NCBI RefSeq assembly: GCF_019977195.1 | Contig: NZ_AP024643.1 | Span: forward strand, 930,001 to 994,000 | DNA: 64,000 nt | Direction: 5' to 3' | Source of the DNA: Arthrobacter sp. StoSoilA2 | GTDB taxonomy: Bacteria > Actinomycetota > Actinomycetes > Actinomycetales > Micrococcaceae | Shown here: positions 1 to 9,115 of the stretch, piece by piece | Layout of the letters: every line of letters begins with the position of its first letter | How positions within the stretch are numbered: position 1 is the first letter of the stretch | Notes under the pieces: model-generated | What the model saw: the letters and a program-made list of their open reading frames with translations, nothing else | Databases searched by the model: none | Told to the model about the DNA's origin: nothing | Translations under genes and position numbers: made by a program

Positions 1-1
1 C

Positions 2-1504
2 CTGCCCATCCACTTCCACCTGGACGAGTCACACCTCCAGGACCTGGGCATGACGAACTATTGGGGATACAACACCGCGGCCTACTTTGCCCCTCACTCC
101 GACTACGCCACAGAGGCCGCGCGGAACGCCGGTCCCCACGCTGTGCAGGACGAGCTGAAGGGCATGATCAAGTTGCTCCACGCCGCCGGCATCGAGGTCA
201 TCCTGGACGTGGTCTACAACCACACCGCGGAAGCCGGACCGGACGGGCCTGCGCTGAGCTTCCGCGGCCTCGCGGAGAAGCGCTACTACCGGCACGATGC
301 GCATGGACGGTATCTGGATACCACCGGTTGCGGCAACACCCTGGACTTCAGTGATCCCGTGGTGGTGGACCTTGCCTTGGATTCACTGAGGTACTGGGTG
401 AATGACTTCCACGTGGATGGCTTCCGCTTCGACCTCGCCGTGACCCTGTGCCGGGACGCGGGCAACCAATTCGACCCCAACCACCCCTTCCTGCAGGCCA
501 TTGCCGAGGATCCGGTCCTGTCAGAGGTCAAGCTCATCGCCGAGCCTTGGGACGTAGGTTACGGCGGCTGGCAGACAGGGCGGTTCCCGCCGGGGTGGTC
601 AGATTGGAACGATCATTTCCGCGACGGCGTCCGGCGCTTCTGGCTGTCGGACCGCGCTGCCATTGAAGCCGGTGGCCAAGGCGGCTCAGTCGCGTCGCTG
701 GCTGAGCTGATGGCGGGTTCGGCGAGCCTGTTCGCACCGTCCGGCCGAACGCGCCTGGCCTCGGTCAATTTCATCACGGCTCACGACGGCTTCACGCTCA
801 AGGACTTGGTGAGCTACGACCGAAAGCACAACGAGGCCAACGGTGAGCAGAACCGCGACGGCCACGGAGACAACCGCAGCTACAACCATGGCTTCGAAGG
901 CCGTAGCGAGGACGAAGAAATCGTAGCTGCCCGGGCGCTCTCCGTCCGGAACCTGATGGCCACCTTGTTGTTGTCCATCGGCGTCCCCATGATCACCGCT
1001 GGTGATGAGATCGGGCGCACGCAGCACGGTAACAACAATGCGTACTGCCAGGACAATCCCACGGCATGGCTGGACTGGAGCCGGACCCAGGAAGCCAACG
1101 CCATGTTCCAGACCACCAGGGAGCTTGTCAGGCTTCGCCGGTGGTTCCTGCGCCACCAGCCTGAGAGCTTCCCCGCCCACGCGAATGATTCCAGCCTGCA
1201 ATGGTTCGACGACAAGGGAAAGCGCATGACGCCCGCGCGTTGGAATGATCCCAACGCGCGCTCCATTCAGCTCCTGATGGGTCATGAGGACAGCGAAATC
1301 CGGGGCCTGATCGTGGTGAACGGCAGCAACCAGGACGTAAAGATGGTGCTTCCCGAGATCCTGAGCGAAACCGGCATCGGCAAGCGTATGTTCGAACTCC
1401 GGTTCACAACGTCGGTGCTGCATGAACGCCGGAAGGGTGCGCTGGTGGCGTCGGGCGAGCGGGATATCCTGCAGGCCAACACCATCAACGTTTATCGCAC
1501 CTAG
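2..1504 (+). CDS. glgX: Glycogen debranching enzyme GlgX/TreX (5' end outside window)
   Basis: The reading frame is open from the first bases, so the start lies upstream; about 500 C-terminal residues are visible. It is a GH13 debranching enzyme (isoamylase type) that hydrolyses alpha-1,6 branches left after phosphorylase action. The order of GH13 regions is clear: an NYWGYNT block at the beginning, DVVYNHT (about base 210-230), the nucleophile region DGFRFDLA (about 418-440), the acid/base region IAEPWD (about 537-553) and NFITAHDG (about 768-790). GlgP at 2481-5114 is the natural partner enzyme. In relatives glgX/treX often sits next to treY and treZ, which could lie upstream of the window (inference). 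The next gene starts 10 bases after the stop. Confidence 0.95.
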   Translation: MPIHFHLDESHLQDLGMTNYWGYNTAAYFAPHSDYATEAARNAGPHAVQDELKGMIKLLHAAGIEVILDVVYNHTAEAGPDGPALSFRGLAEKRYYRHDAHGRYLDTTGCGNTLDFSDPVVVDLALDSLRYWVNDFHVDGFRFDLAVTLCRDAGNQFDPNHPFLQAIAEDPVLSEVKLIAEPWDVGYGGWQTGRFPPGWSDWNDHFRDGVRRFWLSDRAAIEAGGQGGSVASLAELMAGSASLFAPSGRTRLASVNFITAHDGFTLKDLVSYDRKHNEANGEQNRDGHGDNRSYNHGFEGRSEDEEIVAARALSVRNLMATLLLSIGVPMITAGDEIGRTQHGNNNAYCQDNPTAWLDWSRTQEANAMFQTTRELVRLRRWFLRHQPESFPAHANDSSLQWFDDKGKRMTPARWNDPNARSIQLLMGHEDSEIRGLIVVNGSNQDVKMVLPEILSETGIGKRMFELRFTTSVLHERRKGALVASGERDILQANTINVYRT

Positions 1505-1514
1505 GAGCCCCTGC

Positions 1515-1979
1515 ATGAAACGGATCAGCAGCAAACTGCTGGCCTTCGGAGCTCTGGTGATTGCCGTCGTCGCGCTTGTGGCCGCAATGGTGGGCGGCGG
1601 CCCGCTGACCGCCCCTCAGGAAACGTCAAGCACGCAAACCACGACGGCGGAGCCTGGCTCCGCGTCATCGCCGCCGTCGGTGGCAAACCCCTCTGCGCTG
1701 CCCACCATCAACGCCTCGCAGCTTCCCAGGGAAGCGCAACAGACGCTTGCCTTGATTGCGAAAGGCAGGCCCTATCCCTATGACAGGGACGGCGTGAATT
1801 TCGGAAACTTCGAGGGACTCCTGCCCAAGAAGTCCAGCGGATTCTATAAGGAATACACGGTCCCAACACCCGGTGAGCCAGATCGCGGCGCTCGCCGAAT
1901 CATTGTTGGCAAGGACACGGCCAAGTACTACACCGCTGACCATTACGATTCGTTCAAGTTCATCGTCGAAGGCAAGTAG
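1515..1979 (+). CDS. Secreted or membrane-tethered guanyl-specific ribonuclease (RNase Sa / barnase family)
   Basis: A 154-residue protein. ATG 1515 is preferred over longer in-frame starts because AGGAG (1503-1507) precedes it and a signal sequence begins there. Residues about 1-28 are a basic N-terminus plus a hydrophobic stretch with no obvious cleavage or lipobox cysteine. A Ser/Thr/Pro/Ala-rich linker follows to about residue 65, then an RNase Sa-like domain of about 90 residues. Conserved blocks are LPREAQQTL, PYPYDRDGVNFGN, YKEYTVPTPG (catalytic Glu), ARRIIVG (catalytic Arg) and DHYDSF (catalytic His). The family cleaves single-stranded RNA after G. The barstar-like inhibitor follows 6 bases downstream, as in barnase/barstar-type pairs. 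Either a secreted nuclease or a surface-tethered toxin is possible. Confidence 0.88.
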   Translation: MKRISSKLLAFGALVIAVVALVAAMVGGGPLTAPQETSSTQTTTAEPGSASSPPSVANPSALPTINASQLPREAQQTLALIAKGRPYPYDRDGVNFGNFEGLLPKKSSGFYKEYTVPTPGEPDRGARRIIVGKDTAKYYTADHYDSFKFIVEGK

Positions 1980-1985
1980 GAGCCC

Positions 1986-2345
1986 ATGAAGATCTATTCC
2001 GCAGACACCTGGACCATCGAAGAACTTCAGGAGCAGGTGGCAGACGCCGGTCGCAGGACCATCCTCGTCCCGCCGGCGACAACAAAATCGGGCGTCCTGG
2101 AGGTCTTTGGCCAGGTCCTGGACTTCCCGGAGTACTACGGCGTGAACCTGGACGCCCTCAACGACTCCCTGCATGACTTTGCCGACGCCCTGTCCGACGA
2201 CGACGGCACTCCCGTCACGATGATCTGGCAAGTCCCGGCGGCCTACCGAACGGACCGTTCCTTCGGCGTGGTCTGCGAGATCCTCCAAGACGCGGAGCGC
2301 TACGCAGGCCGCGACCTCGCGGTGATTGCGGTCTTCGAAAACTAA
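1986..2345 (+). CDS. Barstar-family ribonuclease inhibitor
   Basis: A 119-residue acidic cytoplasmic protein that starts 6 bases after the RNase stop, with AGGAG just upstream. The barstar signature is visible at residues about 45-65: FPEYYGVNLDALNDSL, in which the Tyr/Gly/Asn/Leu-Asp pattern forms the helix that plugs the RNase active site in barstar. The size fits the family (90-120 residues). Its role is to bind and inhibit the RNase encoded at 1515-1979 before export. No signal peptide is present, so it stays in the producing cell. The operon order nuclease then inhibitor supports an immunity role. Confidence 0.88.
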   Translation: MKIYSADTWTIEELQEQVADAGRRTILVPPATTKSGVLEVFGQVLDFPEYYGVNLDALNDSLHDFADALSDDDGTPVTMIWQVPAAYRTDRSFGVVCEILQDAERYAGRDLAVIAVFEN

Positions 2346-2450
2346 ATTTCATAAGTCGCAACGCCTCGCCGAATCAAACAACAAAGCCGGATGCCAGTTA
2401 TCCGGAAGCGTGCGTCAAAGCGACGAAGGAGCAGCACTCGGAGGATGACT

Positions 2451-2467
2451 GACATCCGGCGGATGTC
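2451..2467. other. Short inverted repeat between barstar and glgP
   Basis: GACATCCG and CGGATGTC face each other across a single base in the gap between convergent genes. It may belong to a weak terminator for one or both genes, but there is no T tract and the arms are short. Confidence 0.35.
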
Positions 2468-2480
2468 GTCTGGTTACGGA

Positions 2481-5114
2481 CTAGGCGTTCGCGATCAACC
2501 CCAGTTCAGCTTTGGAAGCCAGCGCCGAATGCTTCGGGAACACACGGACGGTGTAGCCGAAGGACCCTGAGCGGTTGATGACCAGGTCGCCGTGGAAGAG
2601 GTGGCGTCCACCGCCGAGGTTCTCCAGGGAGTCCAGTTCCGCTACGACGATGTCCTCAAGCTCATCGGATTCCTCGGCACGGCCAAACGCCACCTCCACG
2701 GAGACGTCGTCGGGGGTCAGGTCGTGGAGCGCCACGTATGCGTTGACCTGCAGGGTGTCGCCGACCTGGGGTTCTTCGGACACTCCCACCGAGTCGACGT
2801 GTTCCACGACGACCTCGGGCCAGGCGCTGCGGACCTTGGAGGTCCAGGCCGCGAGTTCCTTGGCTTCCTTGAACGATTCAGCGGTGGCCCGACGCCCGGC
2901 TACTGCCGCGGGGCAGTACAGGTTGTTGACGTAGTCGTGCAGCATGCGTTCGGCTGAGACTGCCGGGCCCAGGTTCGCCAGGGTGTGCTTGATCATGGAC
3001 ACCCAGTGGGTGGGCACGGTTTCGCGGCTGGATTCGGAGGGTCCTGCTGCGCCGGCGCCTTGGGCCACGGTGGTCCCGTAGAAGCGCGGTGCCACTTGGG
3101 TTTCCAGCAGCTCATAGAGTGCGGAAGCTTCAATGTCGTCGCGCTCATCTGCGGATGCGCCGTTGTTGGCCGTGGGGATCGCCCACCCGTTTTCGCCGTC
3201 GTACATTTCGTCCCACCAGCCGTCCAGGACGGAGAGGTTGAGCGAGCCGTTGATGGCTGCCTTCATCCCGGATGTGCCGCAGGCTTCAAGCGGCCGAAGC
3301 GGGTTGTTGAGCCAGACGTCGCAGCCGGGGAAGAGGGTGCGGGCCATGGCGATGTCGTAGTTCGGGAGGAACACGATCCGGTGGCGAACCTCGGGGTCGT
3401 CGGTGAACCGGACAAGGTCCTGGATCATTTTCTTGCCGGCGTCGTCAGCGGGGTGCGATTTACCTGCGATGACCAGCTGGATGGGGTGCTTGGGGTCCAG
3501 CAGGAGGGCTTTCAGACGCGCGGGGTCGCGCAGCATCAGCGTAAGTCGCTTGTATGTGGGCACCCTTCGGGCGAAGCCGATGGTCAGGACGTCCGGATCC
3601 AGCACGCTGTCCGTCCAGCCAAGCTCGGCGTCGGCGGCACCACGTGTCTTCCATGAGGCGCGCAGCCTGCGCCGGACGTCTTCGACGAGTTGGGTGCGCA
3701 GTTCCTTGCGGAGCCCCCAAACGTCCTCGTCGCTGACGTTGTAGGCGAGGTCCCAACGGCCCAGGGCTTCGGCTTCTGCGCCGAACTGCTGCCGTGCAAG
3801 GGAGGATATCTTTGGGTCCACCCAGGTGGGAACGTGGACGCCGTTGGTCACGGAGGTGATGGGGATTTCGGAGTGGTCGAATCCTGGCCAGAGACCGGAG
3901 AACATTTCCCGCGAAACCACGCCGTGCAGCTTGGCTACGCCGTTGGCACGCTGCGCGAGGCGCAGGCCCATGACTGCCATGTTGAAGACGGAAGGGTTGC
4001 CGCCGTCGTAGTTTTCCCGGCCGAGTTCCAGGATCCGGTCCACGGGCACCGCAGGGGCGAGCCCGGCTTCGAAGAAGTGCTTGATCTGGAGGGTCTCGAA
4101 ACGGTCGATTCCTGCCGGGACGGGGGTGTGCGTGGTGAAGACGGTGGATGCACGCCCCGCTGTGAGGGCTTCGTCCCAGGTGAGGGGATCGTTGGCGTCC
4201 GACATCGCTTCCTGGATGCGTTCGATTCCCAGGAATCCTGCATGGCCTTCGTTCGTGTGGAAGACCTCCGGCGCGGGCGTACCTGTCAGTTCCTGGTAGA
4301 CGCGCAGGGCTTTGACGCCGCCCATGCCCAGCAGCAGTTCCTGCTGGAGCCGGTGATCGCCGCCACCGCCGTACAGGCGGTCGGTGATGCCGCGCGCGGC
4401 TTCGTCGTTGGAGGGGACGTTGGAGTCGAGCAGCAGCAGCGGAACGCGTCCGACGTCGGCACGCCAGACATGCGCGTGAAGCTCGCGGCCGTTGGGAAGC
4501 GGAAGCGAAATGTGCACCGGCTTGCCGGGGACGCCGTCCTTGGAGGGCTGGCGCAGAAGAGTCAGCGGCAGGCCGTCCGGGTCCAGTACCGGATACGTTT
4601 CCTGCTGCCAGGCGTCACGGGACAGCGACTGCTTGAAGTAGCCGGCCTGGTAAAGCAGCCCGACGCCGATCAACGGGACACCGAGGTCCGAGGCGGCTTT
4701 GAGGTGGTCACCAGCAAGGATGCCCAGTCCACCGGAGTACTGGGGCAGAACCTCCGTGATGCCGAATTCCGGCGAGAAGTAGGCGATGCAGGCCGGAGCT
4801 TCTTCACCAAGCCCCTGGTACCAGCGGGGCTCACTGAGGTAGCGGTCCAGATCGGCCGCAGCTTCCTGTACCCGGTTAACGACTTCGCCGTTGCTGGCGA
4901 GGTCCTGCAGCTGCTCCCTGCTGATGGACCCCAGGAGGGCGATGGGGTCATGCTGCGCGGCCTCCCAAAGAGCCGGGTTAAGGCTCGCAAAAAGTTCCCT
5001 GGTGGGCCGGTGCCAGGACCAGCGCAAGTTGGTCGCCAAGCGGGCCAACGGCCGGATGGGCTCAGGGAGGACGGTACGGACTGTAAATCTTCGAATTGCC
5101 TTCACGAGCGCCAC
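2481..5114 (-). CDS. glgP: Alpha-glucan (glycogen) phosphorylase
   Basis: An 877-residue GT35 phosphorylase of the actinobacterial/Thermotoga type, with an N-terminal DUF3417-like segment (LATNLRWSW near residue 25). It removes glucose-1-phosphate from non-reducing ends of glycogen using PLP. The PLP-lysine region EACGTSGMKAAING lies near residue 615, and the preceding LNNPLRP is also conserved. The start is GTG 5114; a second GTG at 5105 would give the common N-terminus beginning at the KAIRRF block, so the start is uncertain by three residues. The gene is divergent from glgE with a gap of 116 bases, so control may be shared. GlgX at the window start would remove the limit-dextrin branches. 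Confidence 0.95.
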   Translation of the reverse strand: MALVKAIRRFTVRTVLPEPIRPLARLATNLRWSWHRPTRELFASLNPALWEAAQHDPIALLGSISREQLQDLASNGEVVNRVQEAAADLDRYLSEPRWYQGLGEEAPACIAYFSPEFGITEVLPQYSGGLGILAGDHLKAASDLGVPLIGVGLLYQAGYFKQSLSRDAWQQETYPVLDPDGLPLTLLRQPSKDGVPGKPVHISLPLPNGRELHAHVWRADVGRVPLLLLDSNVPSNDEAARGITDRLYGGGGDHRLQQELLLGMGGVKALRVYQELTGTPAPEVFHTNEGHAGFLGIERIQEAMSDANDPLTWDEALTAGRASTVFTTHTPVPAGIDRFETLQIKHFFEAGLAPAVPVDRILELGRENYDGGNPSVFNMAVMGLRLAQRANGVAKLHGVVSREMFSGLWPGFDHSEIPITSVTNGVHVPTWVDPKISSLARQQFGAEAEALGRWDLAYNVSDEDVWGLRKELRTQLVEDVRRRLRASWKTRGAADAELGWTDSVLDPDVLTIGFARRVPTYKRLTLMLRDPARLKALLLDPKHPIQLVIAGKSHPADDAGKKMIQDLVRFTDDPEVRHRIVFLPNYDIAMARTLFPGCDVWLNNPLRPLEACGTSGMKAAINGSLNLSVLDGWWDEMYDGENGWAIPTANNGASADERDDIEASALYELLETQVAPRFYGTTVAQGAGAAGPSESSRETVPTHWVSMIKHTLANLGPAVSAERMLHDYVNNLYCPAAVAGRRATAESFKEAKELAAWTSKVRSAWPEVVVEHVDSVGVSEEPQVGDTLQVNAYVALHDLTPDDVSVEVAFGRAEESDELEDIVVAELDSLENLGGGRHLFHGDLVINRSGSFGYTVRVFPKHSALASKAELGLIANA

Positions 5115-5169
5115 ACTAACGGACTCACATGGCAGTCGGAACTGGTTTGGGTTTCTTTTAGGTAAAAGT

Positions 5170-5189
5170 CATCTTGCGTCGCGAAGATG
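5170..5189. promoter_or_regulatory. Inverted repeat in the glgP-glgE divergent promoter region
   Basis: CATCTT and AAGATG flank an 8-base GC-rich spacer in the only non-coding gap between glgP (minus) and glgE (plus). The position suits an operator acting on both promoters. The arms are only 6 bp, so chance is possible. Confidence 0.3.
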
Positions 5190-5230
5190 GCTCGTGTGCT
5201 TAGCATTCTTGGATTTTTGTCGCTAACGTC

Positions 5231-7318
5231 GTGGTTGTGACGAATACCTCGCGAACCATGACCGCTTTGAAATCCAAGACGAAAACGGACATCACCGCCG
5301 GACTTCGCTTCGGCCGGTTCCCCATCACGGCTGTCCAGCCGGTGGTTGAGGGTGGCCGGTTCCCCGCGAAGGCCCTTCCGGGTGAGGATCTCGCCATCGG
5401 TGCGACCGTCTTTCGTGAAGGACATGATCAACTCGGCGTCTCCGCCGTCCTGCTCGATCCCAAGGGCAAGGAGCGCCAGCGGGTCCGCATGGCGCCGGCC
5501 AAGGATGAGCGCTGGAAAGGCCTGGACCGCTGGGAGGGTTCGCTCTCGCCGTCCGGCACGGGTGCGTGGTCTTTCGTCATTGAGGCCTGGCATGACCGCT
5601 ATGGAACGTGGCACCACAACGCTGAAGTGAAAGTGGGCGCCGGCATTGACGTCGAGTTAATGCTCGCCGAGGGTGCAGCCCTCCTTTCGGAGGCAGCAGA
5701 GGACGACGCCGGTCGCACCGCTGCGGAGAAGCGCACCCTGCGTGCCGCTTCAGTCGTCCTTGCCGACACCACCAAATCTGCCGAGGAACGCCTTGGTGCC
5801 GGTTTCAGCCCCGAGGTGCTGGCCGCCGTCGGACGCGTTCCGATCCGCGAGCTGGTGACGGTTTCGGAGCCGTTCCCGCTGCAGGTGGAACGTGACCTCG
5901 CGGGTCGTGGTTCCTGGTACGAGTTCTTCCCCCGCTCCGAGGGCGCGGTTTTGGATCACGCCACAGGTATCTGGACGTCGGGCAACTTCCGCACCGCGGC
6001 CAAGCGCCTGGAGGCGGTTGCCGAGATGGGCTTTGACGTTATCTACCTGCCGCCGATCCACCCGATCGGTTTCCAGCACCGCAAGGGACGCAACAACACG
6101 CTGACGCCGGGCCCGCAGGATCCGGGCTCGCCGTGGGCCATTGGTTCCAAAGACGGTGGCCATGACGCCATCCACCCGGATTTGGGCACTTTTGAAGATT
6201 TTGACGCTTTTGTTGCCCATGCCCGCGAGCTCGGACTCGAAGTTGCACTGGACCTGGCGTTGCAGGCGGCCCCTGACCACCCTTGGGTAACGTCCCACCC
6301 GGAATGGTTCACGACGCGTGTGGATGGGTCCATTGCTTATGCCGAAAACCCGCCGAAGAAATACCAGGATATTTACCCCCTGAACTTCGATAACGATCCG
6401 GAGGGCCTTTCCAAGGAAATCCTGAGGATCGTGCAGTTGTGGATCAGCCATGGCGTGAAGATTTTCCGCGTGGACAATCCGCACACAAAGCCTGTCTGGT
6501 TCTGGGAATGGTTGATTGGAAAGATCAACAAAAAGAATCCCGAGGTAGTTTTCCTGGCCGAGGCTTTCACGCGTCCACCCATGATGCATGCATTGGGCAG
6601 AGCAGGGTTCCAGCAGTCGTACACCTACTTCACGTGGCGGAATACCAAGACCGAGCTGGAGCAGTATTTCCATGAGGTCAGCCACGAGAGCGCGGCTTTC
6701 TTCCGGCCCAACTTCTTCGTGAACACGCCTGACATCCTCACGGAGTACCTCCAGTACGGTGGTCCCGCGGCCTTCCGCATCCGCGCTGTCCTTGCCGCGA
6801 CGGCAAGCCCGCTCTGGGGCGTGTACGCCGGTTACGAGCTGTACGAACACGTGGCCCGGCCCGGGGCAGAAGAGTACATCGACAACGAAAAGTACGAGTA
6901 CAAGGCCAGGGACTGGGAAGGCGCTGCCGCGTCCGGCCGCACGTTGGCTCCGTACATCACCAGGTTGAACACCATCCGCAAGGACCACCTTGCCCTGGGC
7001 GACCTGCAGAACCTGACTTTGCACAGCAGCACCGATGACGCAACCATCGTCTACTCCAAGCACAAGACCTTGCCGGACGGCACCAAGGACACGTTGATCA
7101 TCGTTGTTAACGTGGATCCGCACAGCGCCCGCGAAAGCACGGTTTCCCTGGACCTGGCTGCCCTGCAGCTGGATCCCGCGGACTTCAACGAGGACGGCCG
7201 GTTCCTGGTGGATGACCTGATCAGCGGGCAAAGCTGGTGGTGGGGTGAACACAACTACGTCAGGCTCGACGCGCACGTGGAGCCCGCACACATCCTGAGC
7301 ATCCGGAGGCAGCCTTAG
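5231..7318 (+). CDS. glgE: Alpha-1,4-glucan:maltose-1-phosphate maltosyltransferase GlgE
   Basis: A 695-residue GH13_3 enzyme that transfers maltosyl units from alpha-maltose-1-phosphate to glucan, the polymerising step of the GlgE pathway. The N-terminal beta domain begins around GRFPITAVQPVVEGG and the barrel carries family marks: YLPPIHPIG, the nucleophile block FRVDNPHTKP (about base 6463-6492) and the acid/base block FLAEAFTRPPMM (about 6550-6585). Starts GTG 5231 and ATG 5258 are both possible, and neither has a strong ribosome site. The stop TAG shares its last base with the GTG of treS (TAGTG), so the genes are translationally coupled. TreS and maltokinase downstream make its substrate. 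Confidence 0.95.
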   Translation: MVVTNTSRTMTALKSKTKTDITAGLRFGRFPITAVQPVVEGGRFPAKALPGEDLAIGATVFREGHDQLGVSAVLLDPKGKERQRVRMAPAKDERWKGLDRWEGSLSPSGTGAWSFVIEAWHDRYGTWHHNAEVKVGAGIDVELMLAEGAALLSEAAEDDAGRTAAEKRTLRAASVVLADTTKSAEERLGAGFSPEVLAAVGRVPIRELVTVSEPFPLQVERDLAGRGSWYEFFPRSEGAVLDHATGIWTSGNFRTAAKRLEAVAEMGFDVIYLPPIHPIGFQHRKGRNNTLTPGPQDPGSPWAIGSKDGGHDAIHPDLGTFEDFDAFVAHARELGLEVALDLALQAAPDHPWVTSHPEWFTTRVDGSIAYAENPPKKYQDIYPLNFDNDPEGLSKEILRIVQLWISHGVKIFRVDNPHTKPVWFWEWLIGKINKKNPEVVFLAEAFTRPPMMHALGRAGFQQSYTYFTWRNTKTELEQYFHEVSHESAAFFRPNFFVNTPDILTEYLQYGGPAAFRIRAVLAATASPLWGVYAGYELYEHVARPGAEEYIDNEKYEYKARDWEGAAASGRTLAPYITRLNTIRKDHLALGDLQNLTLHSSTDDATIVYSKHKTLPDGTKDTLIIVVNVDPHSARESTVSLDLAALQLDPADFNEDGRFLVDDLISGQSWWWGEHNYVRLDAHVEPAHILSIRRQP

Positions 7319-9114
7319 TGAGTTTTTCTCCGCAAAACCCGAGCCAGTACTTCACTCCGAAGAACACCTTCGAGCTGAATGCCCCCGGTCTCCAGCATGA
7401 TCCGCACTGGTACCGCAAGGCAGTCTTCTACGAAGTACTGGTGCGGGCCTTTGCGGATGCCAACGGGGATGGCTCCGGTGACTTCCACGGCTTGATCGAA
7501 AAACTGGACTACCTTCAATGGCTGGGCGTTGACTGCCTCTGGTTGCCGCCGTTCTTCCATTCCCCGTTGCGTGATGGCGGCTATGACATCGCCGACTACA
7601 CCTCGGTGCTGGACGAGTTTGGCACGATCAGCGACTTTAAGCGCCTCGTGGCGGAGGCGCACGCCCGCGGCGTCAGGGTGATCATCGACCTCCCCCTGAA
7701 CCACACCTCGGACCAGCACCCGTGGTTCCAGGAATCCCGGAAGGACCCCACGGGTCCCTACGGCGATTTCTACGTGTGGAGCGATACGGATGAGAAGTAC
7801 CAGGATGCGCGCATCATCTTCGTGGACACGGAGGAATCCAACTGGACGTTCGATCCCATCCGGCGCCAGTTTTTCTGGCACCGCTTCTTCAGCCACCAGC
7901 CGGACCTGAACTTCGAGAACCCCAAAGTCGTCGAGGCACTCTATGACGTCATCCGGTTCTGGCTCGACCAGGGAATCGACGGTTTCCGCGCCGACGCCGT
8001 TCCGTACCTCTTTGAGGAGGAAGGCACCAACTGCGAGAACCTTCCAGCCACCCATGCCTTCCTCCAGGACCTGCGCAGGATGGTGGATGCCAACTACCCC
8101 GGACGCGTGATCATCGCCGAGGCCAACCAGCCGCCCCATGAGGTGGTGGAGTACTTCGGCACCGAGGAAGCCCCGGAATGCCACATGGCCTTCCACTTCC
8201 CGATCATGCCCCGGCTCTACTATGCCCTCCGGGACCAGAAGGCGGCTCCGATCATCCAGACCCTGCGGGAGACCCCGGAGATTCCCAAGGGTGCCCAGTG
8301 GGGGACCTTCCTACGAAACCACGATGAACTCACCTTGGAGATGGTCAGCGCGGACGACCGCGCTGCAATGCTTGGCTGGTACGCGCCGGACCCCAGGATG
8401 CGCGCCAATATTGGTATCCGGCGGAGGCTGGCTCCGCTGCTGGACAATTCCCGGGCTGAGATTGAGCTCATTAACGCTCTGTTGCTCTCCCTGCCAGGCA
8501 GCCCTTTCCTCTATTACGGGGACGAAATCGGCATGGGGGACAACATTTGGCTCGATGACCGCGATGCCGTCCGCACACCCATGCAGTGGAACCCGGACAG
8601 GAACGCGGGTTTCTCGGGCGCGGACCCGGGCAAGCTGTACCTGCCGGTGATCCAGTCCCTCGTCTACAACTACAGCATGGCCAACGTTGAGGCAGAGGCC
8701 GCGCACTCAGGCTCCCTGCTGCGATGGACCCGGCAGATCCTTAGCGTGCGCAGGAACCACCCTGTGTTCGGTTTGGGAAGTTTCCGCCACATCGAAGCGG
8801 ACCACGAGGCCGTCCTGGCCTATGTCCGGGAACTGCCCGCCGGCAATCCTGAAGGCGAGGACGCGGAGACTATCCTGTGCGTCTTCAACCTTTCGCAGCA
8901 TCCGGTGGCCGCGACCCTTGATCTGCCGGAATATGCCGGCAGGGGCTTCCGCGACATTTTCGGTGGCCAACCATTCCCGGCCGTTGGGGACAACGGCCAA
9001 CTAACAGTCATGCTGGGTAGCCACAACTTCTATTGGCTGCGGCTGCGCTCTGCGTTTTCCAACCCCTCATCGCCATTTACCCAGGCGATTCCCGTGGTGT
9101 CTACCAAAGGATGA
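7318..9114 (+). CDS. treS: Trehalose synthase / maltose alpha-glucosyltransferase TreS
   Basis: A 598-residue GH13_16 enzyme that interconverts trehalose and maltose. Visible motifs are the YEVLVRAFADANGDGSGD start block, LPLNHTS, the nucleophile block GFRADAVPYL (about base 7981-8010), the acid/base block IIAEANQPP (about 8110-8136) and FLRNHDELTLE. It starts with the GTG at 7318 overlapping the glgE stop by one base. The protein is stand-alone: the maltokinase that is fused to TreS in some actinobacteria is here fused to GlgB, starting two bases after this stop. The TreS-to-maltokinase-to-GlgE route converts trehalose into branched glucan. Confidence 0.95.
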   Translation: MSFSPQNPSQYFTPKNTFELNAPGLQHDPHWYRKAVFYEVLVRAFADANGDGSGDFHGLIEKLDYLQWLGVDCLWLPPFFHSPLRDGGYDIADYTSVLDEFGTISDFKRLVAEAHARGVRVIIDLPLNHTSDQHPWFQESRKDPTGPYGDFYVWSDTDEKYQDARIIFVDTEESNWTFDPIRRQFFWHRFFSHQPDLNFENPKVVEALYDVIRFWLDQGIDGFRADAVPYLFEEEGTNCENLPATHAFLQDLRRMVDANYPGRVIIAEANQPPHEVVEYFGTEEAPECHMAFHFPIMPRLYYALRDQKAAPIIQTLRETPEIPKGAQWGTFLRNHDELTLEMVSADDRAAMLGWYAPDPRMRANIGIRRRLAPLLDNSRAEIELINALLLSLPGSPFLYYGDEIGMGDNIWLDDRDAVRTPMQWNPDRNAGFSGADPGKLYLPVIQSLVYNYSMANVEAEAAHSGSLLRWTRQILSVRRNHPVFGLGSFRHIEADHEAVLAYVRELPAGNPEGEDAETILCVFNLSQHPVAATLDLPEYAGRGFRDIFGGQPFPAVGDNGQLTVMLGSHNFYWLRLRSAFSNPSSPFTQAIPVVSTKG

Positions 9115-9115
9115 G

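Noticed and set aside
3690..5165. Long open frame of 491 codons on the plus strand opposite glgP
   Set aside because: It is the antisense shadow of a conserved phosphorylase in GC-rich DNA and has no recognisable domain.
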